Shown here: positions 8,299 to 16,405 of the stretch, in pieces
Position numbering within the stretch: the first letter of the stretch is position 1
Layout: the number at the start of each line of letters is the position of its first letter
Assembly (NCBI GenBank): GCA_963798855.1
Contig: CAWCUU010000001.1
Location: 1,426,001 to 1,490,000, forward strand
Length of the DNA: 64,000 bases
Source: CAWCUU01 sp963798855
Lineage (GTDB): Bacteria > Gemmatimonadota > Gemmatimonadetes > Longimicrobiales > RSA9
Direction of reading: 5' to 3'
The notes under the pieces: model-generated
Database searches by the model: none
Told to the model about the DNA's origin: nothing
Seen by the model: only the letters and a program-made list of their open reading frames with translations
Position numbers and translations under genes: made by a program

Positions 8299-9362
8299 CC
8301 GTCGCGCACGCGGAGCGAAGGGTCGGTGGTGAACTGTCGCTCCAGCTTGAAAGTGGCGTGGACGAGCGGCCGATAGGTCAGCCCCACGGTCTGGATGTGG
8401 ACGGCGCCGTCGTAGACCGGATCGTACGTTTCCGTGCGGAGCACGAGGTGCAGCGGGTCGAACAGGCGCACGGCGGCCTGCAGGAATGCCCCTCGCTCGG
8501 CCGGCCGCGTGGCCGTGCCCGAGAGCGCCACTCCCTCCGAGAGCAGGTCGAGCGGCCCGGTCTTCCAGGAGAGGTCCGCCGCGAAGAGCGAGCGCGCGTC
8601 TGCCTCCGCCTCGCGCCGCTCCTCGGCGGACCCGTCCGGCTCCGGCCCGCCGGGGTCCTTCTCCTCGTAGGGCCGTGACACGTTGAAGCGCGAGACGCTC
8701 GTGCCGACGACGAGGCCGGGCAACAGCTCTATCGCGATCCGACCTCCGGCCGCGCGGGCGAAGCCACTTTCCTCGCCCTCCTCCCGGCTCCAGCGCGGCG
8801 GCGCGATGTACGCCGCATATCCGAGGTCACGGCCGAGGATCGGGAGCATGCCGGCGGCCAGGACGCCGGTCGTGCTCTTGGCGAACGGCCGGTAGGTCGT
8901 GAGGGGGCGCAGCGCCGTCCAGGTCAGCGGCTCGGCGTGGATCTCGTTCCACTGGCCGACGGGCGTGAGGAAGCGGCCGACCCGCAGGCGCAGCGCATCG
9001 CCGAAGGCGTACTCGCCGTACAGTCGCTCGACTTCCAGGTGCTGCTCCTCGCGTCGGCCGGTCCAGTTCTCCTGCGAGACGCTGACCGCCTCGACCTCGC
9101 CGAAATAGCTCAGCCGCGGCGCGAGCGTGCCGGAGAGCAGCAGGGCGGCGGCCCCGGCGTCGACGAGAGTCGCCGGCCGCTCCGCGTCGGCCTCGCTTCG
9201 CCCGAAAACGACACTTCCGTAGCCTCCGAGGTGTATCGCCTCTGGACTGCTCACCGCGGGTGCCGGCAGCTGCGCGGCGAGCGGCGCGACGGTGCAGGAG
9301 ACAAGCAGCGCGGCGACGGCGGCGGCCCGCCGCCTGGGGGGCGATTCCAGCTTCGGATTCAT
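8268..9362 (-). CDS. Porin-like outer-membrane beta-barrel protein
   Basis: About 364 residues. The signal peptide (RRRAAAVAALLVSCTVAPLAAQ) is followed by IHLGGYGSVVFGRSE, a typical first strand, then alternating-polarity strands: RLSYFGEVEAVSV, RLYGEYAFGDALRLRVGRFLTPVGQWN, RIAIELLPGLVVGTSVSRFNV, ending in the aromatic terminal strand GWFASASALF, as expected for an outer-membrane barrel. The GRFLTPVGQWNE segment is common in porins of the OprO/phosphoporin-like type. ATG 9362 is used; ATG 9371 in the same frame is an alternative. The long open frame upstream is only the shadow of the kinase gene. Overlaps the PstS-like gene downstream. Confidence 0.82.
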   Translation of the reverse strand: MNPKLESPPRRRAAAVAALLVSCTVAPLAAQLPAPAVSSPEAIHLGGYGSVVFGRSEADAERPATLVDAGAAALLLSGTLAPRLSYFGEVEAVSVSQENWTGRREEQHLEVERLYGEYAFGDALRLRVGRFLTPVGQWNEIHAEPLTWTALRPLTTYRPFAKSTTGVLAAGMLPILGRDLGYAAYIAPPRWSREEGEESGFARAAGGRIAIELLPGLVVGTSVSRFNVSRPYEEKDPGGPEPDGSAEERREAEADARSLFAADLSWKTGPLDLLSEGVALSGTATRPAERGAFLQAAVRLFDPLHLVLRTETYDPVYDGAVHIQTVGLTYRPLVHATFKLERQFTTDPSLRVRDGWFASASALF

Positions 9363-9373
9363 ACCCGGCATCC

Positions 9374-11072
9374 GTGGCTCATTCGAGAAAGGATACACGC
9401 ATCGCTCGTCCACGCGCGAGGCGCTGGCCCGACACTCTCGCCGGTCGACTCGCGGCGTCGATCGCTGCATTCGTGCTGGTCGCGACGGCGGGGGTGCTCG
9501 GTGCCGAATACCTGCGCGGTCGCGAGACCCTGATCCGAGAGGCGAAGCAACGTCTGAACGCCCGCGACCATCTCGGTGGCGGACCGGCTCGAGCGCGCCC
9601 TCCGTGACCGGCTCCGGCTCGCCGAGGTCTGGCCGGGCCTCGGCGCGGCGCAGGATCTCGCGGTAGAGGACGTGGACAAGCGCCTCGCCGTGTCGCTGAA
9701 GGAGCTCGCGAGCAGCTTCGCCGGATCCGACCTCGCGGTCGGTGTCGGGCCCGACGGCCGGATCATCGCCGCATCCGATCCGACCTGGATCGGCCGCGAT
9801 GCGGCAAGCAACGGCTGGCTCGCGCTGCTGCGGCGGACCCGACCTCCTGCCGGGCTCCATCTGCTGGATGGCGGGGAGCCCGGGGTGCTCGCCGCGAGCC
9901 CGGTTTTCGGTCCCGGTGGTTCGGTCCTCGGCTGGATCGCACTGGTCACGCCGTGGAGCGAGCTGATCGAGGAGGCCGCGCCGGAGGATCCGGGGGCTCT
10001 CGCCGTTCTGACCCGCGACGGGCGCACGGTGGCTGGCGCCGCCGATACCGGTACGCCGGCCTCGCTGCAGGCGCGGCAGAACCTCCCCGATGTAGGCGGG
10101 GTGCTCCTCCAGGCGGCCATGACGGCGCCGATCTCCGAGGCGCTCCGACCGCTTCGCGAGACGAGCAGGCAACTCTTCACGCTCGCGCTCGCGTTCGTCG
10201 CCGTCGCGCTGCCAGGGGCGCTGTGGCTGGCTCGCTCGACGACGCGCGAGCTGCGACGCCTCACGCTCGCGGCGCGGGAGACGCCGCCCGGCGGAGGCAG
10301 GCCGATCGCGGCGGCATCGCCGGCCGCGCCCCGAGAGGTGCGCGTCCTGTCCGATGCGCTGAATACGATGGTCGAGCGGCTCGAGACCTCCCGACACGAG
10401 ATGGCGCGGCAGGAGAGTCTCGCCGCAATGGGCATGATGGCGGCGGCGCTCGCGCACGAGATCCGCACGCCTCTCTCCGTCGTCCGCGCCTCGGCCGAGA
10501 TGCTCGCACGACGCTCCGAGCGCGGATCGCGCGATGACGAGCTGACGGCGTTCATCCTCGGCGAGGTGGAGCGGTTGGGCCGGCTGGCCGACGATCTCCT
10601 CACGTTCGCCCGGCCGCGTGAACCGCGGCAGGAGCCAGTAGACCTCGCCGAGATCGCGGCGGCCGTTGCCTCCGGCGTCGCTCCCCGCTTCGAGGACAGC
10701 GGCGTGCCGCTGCGAACGGACCTCCGGCCCGCTCCGGTACGCGGGGATGCGGACCAGCTCCATCAGGTGTGCCTGAACCTGCTGGTGAACGCACTGCGGG
10801 CCAGCACCCGCGGTCGGCCGGTCCGGATCGAGACCGGAGTCGATGACGGTGGTGCAGTCCTGCGCGTGCACGACGAGGGCCGCGGCATCGCGCCGGAGGA
10901 TCTCGCGAGGATCTGGACGCCGTTCTTCACCACCGGCGGCGGTGGCACGGGCCTCGGCCTGCCGATCGTACGCCGCATCGTTCAGGCCCACGGCGGCGAC
11001 GTCGAGCTGCACAGCGAACCGGGCGCCGGCACGATCGCCACGGTACGCCTCCCGCTGCGGAGTCCCGCATGA
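9374..11072 (+). CDS. Sensor histidine kinase, N-terminus interrupted by a frameshift
   Basis: Membrane histidine kinase of the NtrB/ZraS type. The part from GTG 9576 is intact: an extracytoplasmic sensor region, a second membrane segment (LFTLALAFVAVALPGALWLA), HAMP-like linker, the H-box LAHEIRTPLSVVRAS, and the ATPase with NLLVNALRA (N-box), DEGRGIAPEDL (G1) and GGTGLGLPIV (G2). The first membrane helix (LAASIAAFVLVATAGVLGAEY) and coiled stretch REAKQRLNAR are encoded just upstream in another frame; one extra base, or two missing, near 9565 separates them from TISVADRLER. A complete kinase would need both. GTG 9374 is a tentative start. The stop overlaps the response regulator start by four bases. 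Confidence 0.87.
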
Positions 11073-12472
11073 AGCCGACGCTCCTGGTAGTGGATGACGA
11101 GGCGCGCATCCGGCGGATCCTCGAGCTGTCGCTCGGCGACCTCGGCTATCGCGTCCTGTGCGCCGGCAACGCCGCGGAGGCGGAGCGCATGCTCGCCACC
11201 GACGCGGTCGATCTGGTGCTGACCGATCTGCAGCTTCCCGACCGCGACGGCATCGAGCTGCTCGAGCGCGTACGCGCGACGCGCAGCGACCTGCCGGTCA
11301 TCCTGATCACCGCCTACGGCACCGTCGAGAGCGCGGTGCGGGCGATCAAGCTCGGAGCCTTCGACTACGTCGTGAAGCCGTTCGCGGTCGAGGAGATCGA
11401 GGCGCTGGTCGCCCGCGCGCTGGGCGCCGCCCGCGCGGAGCGGGAGAACGCCTACCTGCGGGAGGTCCAGCCGAGTCCGGAAGGCATCATCGCGGCGAGC
11501 GCCGGCATGCGACGCGTCCTCGCTGCGGTCGATCGCGTCGCTCCCGCGCCCAGCACCGTGCTCATCACCGGCGAAACGGGGGTCGGCAAGGAGCTCGTCG
11601 CCCGTGCAGTGCACGCCCGCTCCCCTCGGGCGGACGGTCTCTTCGTCGCCATCAACTGCGCGGCCATCCCCGGTGAGCTGCTCGAGGCCGAGCTGTTCGG
11701 TGTGAAGAAGGGTGCTTTCACCGGCGCCGTGCAGGACCGCGCCGGCAAGTTCGAGCTCGCCGACGGAGGCACGCTCTTTCTCGACGAGGTCGGGGACATG
11801 CCCGCCTTGCTGCAGCCGAAGCTGCTGCGGGCGCTCCAGGAGGGAGCGATCGAGCGTCTCGGCTCGAACGCGGTGCGCCACGTGGACGTGCGCATCATCG
11901 CGGCGACGCATCGGGCTCTGGCCCAGCGGGTCGCGGATGGCGGGTTCCGCGCGGACCTCTATTACCGGCTGAACGTCTTTCCCATCCATGTGCCGCCGCT
12001 CCGGGAGAGGATCGAGGACATCGCGCCGCTGGCGGTGCACGCGGCCGAGAGGCTGGCGCGCTCGCTCGGCAGGCCGATCCGCCTCGAGACGGCGGCGATC
12101 GGACAGCTCGAGGCCTACGCCTGGCCCGGCAACGTGCGCGAGCTCAACAACGTGGTGGAGCGGGCGGTGCTGCTGGCGACCGACGGTGTGATCCGGGAGC
12201 TGGATCTGCCGGCGGCACCGGACGTGGCTCCTAGGTCGACCACGACGCGCGAGCCTTCGGTCCCGGCGCTGCGCGAGGCGGTGGGGCGGGCGGAGCGGCA
12301 GGCCATCGTCGCGGCGCTGCGCGCGACCGGCGACAACAAGACGCAGGCGGCCCGCCTGCTGGGCGTGAGCGTGCGGACGCTCTGGTACAAGCTGGAGAAG
12401 CTCGGCCTCGACGGGGGAGGCGGCGGCGGTGACGATCAGCCGGCGACGCCGCCCGATGGAACGGAGACGTAG
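11069..12472 (+). CDS. NtrC-family sigma-54-dependent response regulator
   Basis: 467 residues, three domains. Receiver 1-120: acidic pair DDE at 9-11, phosphoacceptor Asp53 in VLTDLQLPD, Lys in VVKPFA. AAA+ domain about 140-365: Walker A GETGVGKE, the sigma-54 contact loop GAFTGA, Walker B GGTLFLDEVGD and the arginine motif FRADLYYRLNVFPI. C-terminal Fis-type helix-turn-helix: KTQAARLLGVSVRTLWYKL. It activates transcription by RNA polymerase with sigma-54, and rpoN is present in this window. The cognate kinase overlaps upstream. Targets are unknown; the porin/PstS-like pair that diverges from the kinase gene is a candidate by position only. A Gly-rich tail overlaps the convergent Rieske gene by 37 bases. 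Confidence 0.95.
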   Translation: MKPTLLVVDDEARIRRILELSLGDLGYRVLCAGNAAEAERMLATDAVDLVLTDLQLPDRDGIELLERVRATRSDLPVILITAYGTVESAVRAIKLGAFDYVVKPFAVEEIEALVARALGAARAERENAYLREVQPSPEGIIAASAGMRRVLAAVDRVAPAPSTVLITGETGVGKELVARAVHARSPRADGLFVAINCAAIPGELLEAELFGVKKGAFTGAVQDRAGKFELADGGTLFLDEVGDMPALLQPKLLRALQEGAIERLGSNAVRHVDVRIIAATHRALAQRVADGGFRADLYYRLNVFPIHVPPLRERIEDIAPLAVHAAERLARSLGRPIRLETAAIGQLEAYAWPGNVRELNNVVERAVLLATDGVIRELDLPAAPDVAPRSTTTREPSVPALREAVGRAERQAIVAALRATGDNKTQAARLLGVSVRTLWYKLEKLGLDGGGGGGDDQPATPPDGTET

Positions 12473-12967
12473 GCCGCCTCCCAGCCGGAGGGGTCGTCGT
12501 CCTGCCGGTACAGCCGGTCGGTATCCACGAGCAGCTCCCCGGCCTCGATCCGCACGGCGTAGCGGTCCATCCCCCGGGTCGCGCGTCCCGAGATGAACTC
12601 GCCGTCCGGGCGGTACTTCGAATGATGTTTCGGGCATTCGAAGCGCTGGTCGCTCTCGATCCAGTGCAGCACGGTGCGCTGGTGCGGGCAGGACAGATAG
12701 AACGCGTATGCCTTCCCGGCCGAGCGGGCGACGATGATCGCGCGATCGCGATCGATCGACACGCCCTCGGACTGCGGCAGCGGGTAGGCGACCTCTCCGC
12801 CGGTCAGCTTCGTCCCGTGCAGCAGCCGCGGCAGCACCGCGGCCTCGCCGCGCCGTGGTCCCGAGACCGAGCATGAGTGCCGCGGCAATGGCGGCATCCC
12901 GCAGGAAGTCCCGTCGCGCCACACGCAGCGAGCACGACGCGCATGCGTCGACACTCCGCTCGCCCAT
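12436..12967 (-). CDS. Rieske [2Fe-2S] protein, low-potential type, interrupted by a frameshift
   Basis: The Rieske domain has CPH, then 15 residues, then CPKH, which supplies the two Cys and two His ligands of a 2Fe-2S cluster. It lacks the extra disulfide cysteines of bc1-type Rieske proteins, so it resembles low-potential Rieske ferredoxins. A twin-arginine signal (VARRDFLRDAAIAAALMLGLG) starting at ATG 12967 (ribosome-binding site AGGAG) lies in a different frame. The two join near 12858 in a GCGCGGCG stretch if one base is removed. The joined product would be about 176 residues, exported folded by Tat. Last gene of a four-gene set with two membrane proteins and a second Rieske protein. 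Confidence 0.8.
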
Positions 12968-13007
12968 CACGTTGCCACTCCTCTCATCCATCTTTCTCGA
13001 CTCCATC

Positions 13008-13511
13008 TCAGCCCGCGCTGGTCAGCAGCACACCGAACAACACCGTCAACAGCCACAGTCCGCCGCTGCGCAGCGAGGCGTTGCGGAGCCGCTTCCACGC
13101 CCCACGGTGCAGCGGGTCGGCGCGCAGCCCGGCCTCAGCGCGCCGCAGCAAGAGACCGTTCGCGAGCAGCGCCCCAATGAGCGCCATCTTCACCCAGAAG
13201 ATCGGCGACGGCAGGAAGGTACGAAGGTCCGACCCCAGCATTGCGATCCCGGTCAGCACGACAATGCCCAGCGCGACGAGCACCGGACGATGCACGGCTC
13301 GCAGCTCTCGCAGCGTGTACGTGCGCTCTGGTGCCGCCATGCGGGACGCCCGCAGGATCGCGCGGTCCGTCGCGACGGCGAAGCCGCCAGCCACCATCAT
13401 CGCGCCGAGATGCGCGAACGTGAAACCCGTCGAAACCGCGACGCTGCCGTTGTACAGATCCGACCACGGCTGCAGCGCCGCGGCTGCGCCATCGAGGAAC
13501 GCGAGCATCAT
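13008..13511 (-). CDS. Four-helix membrane protein, probable electron-transfer partner
   Basis: 167 residues with about four hydrophobic helices: FTFAHLGAMMVAGGFAVA, VHRPVLVALGIVVLTGIAML, WVKMALIGALLANGLLL and a C-terminal GGLWLLTVLFGVLL. Histidines at the start of helices one and two (FAHLG, VHRPV) could bind haem, but this is not certain. No family name can be given. The start ATG 13511 overlaps the stop of the upstream b561-like gene (ATGA); the next ATG at 13508 is equally possible and is better spaced from AGGAGA. Its place between a b561-like protein and two Rieske proteins suggests a redox role. Confidence 0.75.
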   Translation of the reverse strand: MMLAFLDGAAAALQPWSDLYNGSVAVSTGFTFAHLGAMMVAGGFAVATDRAILRASRMAAPERTYTLRELRAVHRPVLVALGIVVLTGIAMLGSDLRTFLPSPIFWVKMALIGALLANGLLLRRAEAGLRADPLHRGAWKRLRNASLRSGGLWLLTVLFGVLLTSAG

Positions 13512-14152
13512 TCTCTCCTGAACGGCGGCAGCATCATCAGATAGCTCACCAGCGCCAGCCCCATAGAGCCGATGGCCAGCTGGCGATGAAGCGTACGGTT
13601 GCCCTCGACGCCCTCGCCCCCGACCGCGCCTGGATCGATCACGCCCCGACGCACCGCCTCGCTCTCGGAGCTCGGCGCGGTCAGCCCCGTCGCCACGAAG
13701 CCGGCGTCGGCGAGCAGCATCAGCACGCCGTGAGCGGTCCGCCAGCCCCGGCCCTCCGGATCCTTCCGCGCGTCCAGCAGATTCCACACGCCGGTCACCG
13801 TGTTCACCGCGAAGAGCCCTGCGACTCCGACCGCCAGCGGTCCGTGCGCCTGCCGCACCCATGATGGCGCCGAGGCGCCCTTGTTGAAGAGCTGGACGCC
13901 CGTGTAGTACTGCGCGGCGAAGAGCGGCACGATCGCGTAGCTGGCCACCTTGTGAATCGTGACGCGGGTGTTGTAGGAGGCGGGATAATCCACGAGCGGG
14001 GGCGGCGCGGTCGGCGTGTCCGCCGGCACCACGTTCCAGTCGTAATACCCCTCCTGCCGCACGACGAGCGGCTGGCGAGGGGGAGCCGGCTCGACCAGGC
14101 GGCCGGTGTCGGCCGGTGCCAGAAGCATCGCCGCCAGGAAGAATCCCACCAT
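13508..14152 (-). CDS. Cytochrome b561-like membrane protein
   Basis: 214 residues with a signal-like first segment, a Pro-rich periplasmic stretch, then four hydrophobic helices. Each helix begins with a histidine motif: IHKVASY, QAHGPLAVG, TAHGVLML and LHRQLAIG. This regular four-His layout is what is expected for a four-helix b-type cytochrome (b561-like), where histidines ligate haem. I infer haem binding from this pattern; no exact family was recognised. ATG 14152 has a GGGGGAG ribosome-binding site. It lies 13 bases after the high-potential-type Rieske gene and overlaps the next membrane protein. Confidence 0.75.
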   Translation of the reverse strand: MVGFFLAAMLLAPADTGRLVEPAPPRQPLVVRQEGYYDWNVVPADTPTAPPPLVDYPASYNTRVTIHKVASYAIVPLFAAQYYTGVQLFNKGASAPSWVRQAHGPLAVGVAGLFAVNTVTGVWNLLDARKDPEGRGWRTAHGVLMLLADAGFVATGLTAPSSESEAVRRGVIDPGAVGGEGVEGNRTLHRQLAIGSMGLALVSYLMMLPPFRRE

Positions 14153-14165
14153 TCGCCGCTCCCCC

Positions 14166-14627
14166 TCAGGAAATCGTTACCGTGTCCGCCGTGGCGTCGT
14201 ACGTGACGCCGTAGCGGTGCAGTGGAAACGCGGCCGGTCCCCTCACCACGGCCCCCTGCAGGTTGTACTGCGCGCCGTGACAGGGGCAGGTCATGATCCC
14301 GCCCGACGGGGCGCTGATCGTGCACCCCTGGTGCGTGCACTGCATGGAGAGCGCGAGGAACTCGCCGTCGGATTGCCGGATGATCAGCACCGGGGCGCCG
14401 TCAGGGCCGTTGTCCCGGGTCACCAGCGCCTGCCCGTCCGCAGTGAGCTGGCTCACGTCGAACGTCGTCGCGGTCGGGCGCCCCACACCGGTCGGGCTGA
14501 TACCGCACGCCTCGAGCAGCGGTGTCGCCACGCCGACGACCGTGACGCCGAGCGCCGCTTGCAGCACCCGGATCACCACGTCGCGCCGGCTCGGCGCGCC
14601 GCCGCAGCCGCGGCACTCTGAGTCCAT
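14166..14627 (-). CDS. Rieske [2Fe-2S] protein, bc1/arsenite-oxidase type
   Basis: 153 residues. The N-terminus has a double arginine (SRRDVVIRVLQAALGVTVVG) and a hydrophobic stretch ending in LLEAC, so it is either a Tat-exported or lipid-anchored protein. The Rieske domain has CTHQGC, 12 residues, then CPCHGAQYN: the four cluster ligands plus the two cysteines that form the stabilising disulfide in high-potential Rieske proteins. Start chosen at ATG 14627, nine bases after GGAGG; upstream in-frame codons are less well placed. First gene of the four-gene minus-strand set. It likely passes electrons between a membrane b-type partner and a periplasmic acceptor. Confidence 0.9.
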   Translation of the reverse strand: MDSECRGCGGAPSRRDVVIRVLQAALGVTVVGVATPLLEACGISPTGVGRPTATTFDVSQLTADGQALVTRDNGPDGAPVLIIRQSDGEFLALSMQCTHQGCTISAPSGGIMTCPCHGAQYNLQGAVVRGPAAFPLHRYGVTYDATADTVTIS

Positions 14628-15068
14628 CGATCGCATCCTCCGTTCGTCGCCCTTCCGTACCATTCGCTTTACCGCCCATTCACCGCCCGGCTCGGCTCCT
14701 GGGGCAAGACGGAGACCGCAGGACTGGAATACGTTAAGTGCCAGATGGGCAAAGGCTTATGGCTATTCACATCCAGCATGACGTGCAATCCATTGCGCGC
14801 ACGCCGTTTCAGGGGTGCGCAAATGATTGCGCGGCCGATCCCGGGCGGAGCGCACGGACTTCTCCCTGCACACGTGGCGTGGTCTCCCCTACGCCGGGGG
14901 CCTCGACGCCGGGCACAACTTGGACGCGTCCTGCTCTACCCGGCGCGCCGAGGCCGATGGCGCGCCGGCCGGCGCGGACCTCGACGGCGCAGGTGGTCCA
15001 TGCGGGTGGCCGAGGATGGGGCATGAGCCCCGCACGCCGGCGCCCCATCGGCAGAGGAAAAACTCACC
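14628..15068. other. Divergent intergenic region with an inverted repeat
   Basis: About 440 bases between the Rieske gene (minus) and the di-heme peroxidase gene (plus). Open frames here have no protein character. The one clear feature is a perfect 8-bp inverted repeat, TTGCGCAC at 14793-14800 and GTGCGCAA at 14813-14820, 12 bases apart, placed so that it could serve as an operator for either side. Nearby bases (14735-14790) are less GC-rich than the surroundings, which fits a promoter zone. I could not assign definite -10/-35 elements. Confidence 0.4.
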
Positions 15069-16352
15069 ATGAGACGCGCCCCGACGTCTCGTCTTTCGCT
15101 CATCCTTGCCGCGCTCGCTCTCGCCGCCTGTACGGATCAGCCCACGAACGTTCCCGAGGTGCAGGTTCGGCTCGCGCGTGCGGCGGACGCTTCGGCGCTG
15201 GCCGCGGTAGGCGAGTCGATTTTCTTCGATGAGCATCTGTCCCTGAACGGCAACCAGTCGTGTGCGGCATGCCACGATCCCGAGTGGGGCTTCACCGGAC
15301 CACTGGAGGCGATCAACGCGGGCGGCGCCGTGTACGAGGGCTCCGTTCCCGGTCGCTTCGGCAACCGGAAGCCGCCGAGCGCCGCGTATGCGACGGTCAG
15401 CCCCGTGTTCGAGTACATCGCGCGGGGTGAGGGCCTCTACGTCGGAGGTAACTTCTGGGACGGTCGCGCGACGGGCGAGAAGCTCGGAAATCCTGCGGCG
15501 GACCAGGCCCAGGGGCCGTTCCTCAACCCGGCGGAGCAGGCGCTCCGCGACGCCGCGTGCGTCGTCTACCGCGTCGCCAACGGGGCCTACGCCTCCGATT
15601 ACACCGCGGTGTGGGGCGACGCGATCACGACGATCGCCTTCCCCGCGAACACGGACGATCTGTGCGCGGAGGAGGGAGGTCTCCTGCCGCTCGGCGCGGC
15701 GGACCGCGCGAAGGTGGAGACGGAGTACGACAACATTGGGCTCTCGATCGCCGCGTACGAGGACTCTCCCGATGTCAACGCGTTCACGTCGAAGTTCGAT
15801 GCGTGGAGAAAGGGCCGGGCGAAGATGACGCAACAGGAGATGCGCGGATTCGCCCTCTTCCAGGGGAAGGGCGGCTGCGCAGGCTGCCATCCCGACGGCG
15901 GGCAGAAAGCGCTGTTCACGGATTTCACCTACGACAACCTCGGGCTCCCTGCGAACCCGCAGAACCCGGCTCTGCTGTCGACGGGCTTCGTGGATCTGGG
16001 GCTGGGTGGTCCGGATGGCGCGGCGCCCGGGGAAGAGCAGTCGGGGCAGATGAAAGTGCCCACGCTCCGCAACGTGGACCGTCGGCCGCTCATCGGCGAC
16101 ACGAAGGCGTTCGGCCACAACGGCGTCTTCAAGACGCTCGACATGATCGTGCACTTCTACAACACCCGCGACGTGCTGCCGACGTGCACACTGCAGAACG
16201 ACCCCGGCTTCGGCGACACCTGCTGGCCGCCGCCCGAGGTCGCGGAGAACGTGAACCGCGAGGAGCTCGGCGACCTCGGCCTCTCATCCGCCGATGAGGC
16301 CGCGATCGTCGCGTTCCTGCGGACGCTCTCGGACGGCTGGTACGTGCCGTAG
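15069..16352 (+). CDS. Di-heme cytochrome c peroxidase / MauG-family lipoprotein
   Basis: 427 residues. The lipoprotein signal ends in the lipobox LAAC (mature Cys21). Two c-type haem sites are visible: CAACH at residues 65-69 and CAGCH at 270-274, the arrangement of the cytochrome c peroxidase/MauG family. Family features include IFFDEHLSLNGNQSC before the first haem, FWDGRA, FTDFTYDNLGLP after the second, and VPTLRNVDRR near the end. It would reduce hydrogen peroxide or oxidise a partner protein in the periplasm. Haem attachment would depend on the Ccm system encoded at 21144-27222. ATG 15069 has AGAGGA upstream. It diverges from the Rieske/b561 set. Confidence 0.92.
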   Translation: MRRAPTSRLSLILAALALAACTDQPTNVPEVQVRLARAADASALAAVGESIFFDEHLSLNGNQSCAACHDPEWGFTGPLEAINAGGAVYEGSVPGRFGNRKPPSAAYATVSPVFEYIARGEGLYVGGNFWDGRATGEKLGNPAADQAQGPFLNPAEQALRDAACVVYRVANGAYASDYTAVWGDAITTIAFPANTDDLCAEEGGLLPLGAADRAKVETEYDNIGLSIAAYEDSPDVNAFTSKFDAWRKGRAKMTQQEMRGFALFQGKGGCAGCHPDGGQKALFTDFTYDNLGLPANPQNPALLSTGFVDLGLGGPDGAAPGEEQSGQMKVPTLRNVDRRPLIGDTKAFGHNGVFKTLDMIVHFYNTRDVLPTCTLQNDPGFGDTCWPPPEVAENVNREELGDLGLSSADEAAIVAFLRTLSDGWYVP

Positions 16353-16405
16353 GCCGCTCGAGCGGCGGCGGGGAGGTGGGGCGCTGGAAGCGGCACGCCT
16401 CGCGG

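Noticed and set aside
9363..11012. Upstream extension of the porin-like frame across the kinase gene
   Set aside because: The signal peptide at 9362 marks the real N-terminus; the upstream part is an antisense reading of the kinase.
14738..15232. Open frames in the Rieske/peroxidase intergenic region
   Set aside because: They lack ribosome-binding sites and protein-like composition and run into the peroxidase gene out of frame.
16353..16366. 14-base palindrome just after the peroxidase stop as a terminator
   Set aside because: The arms are only 7 bp with no loop and no T-tract follows; too weak to call.
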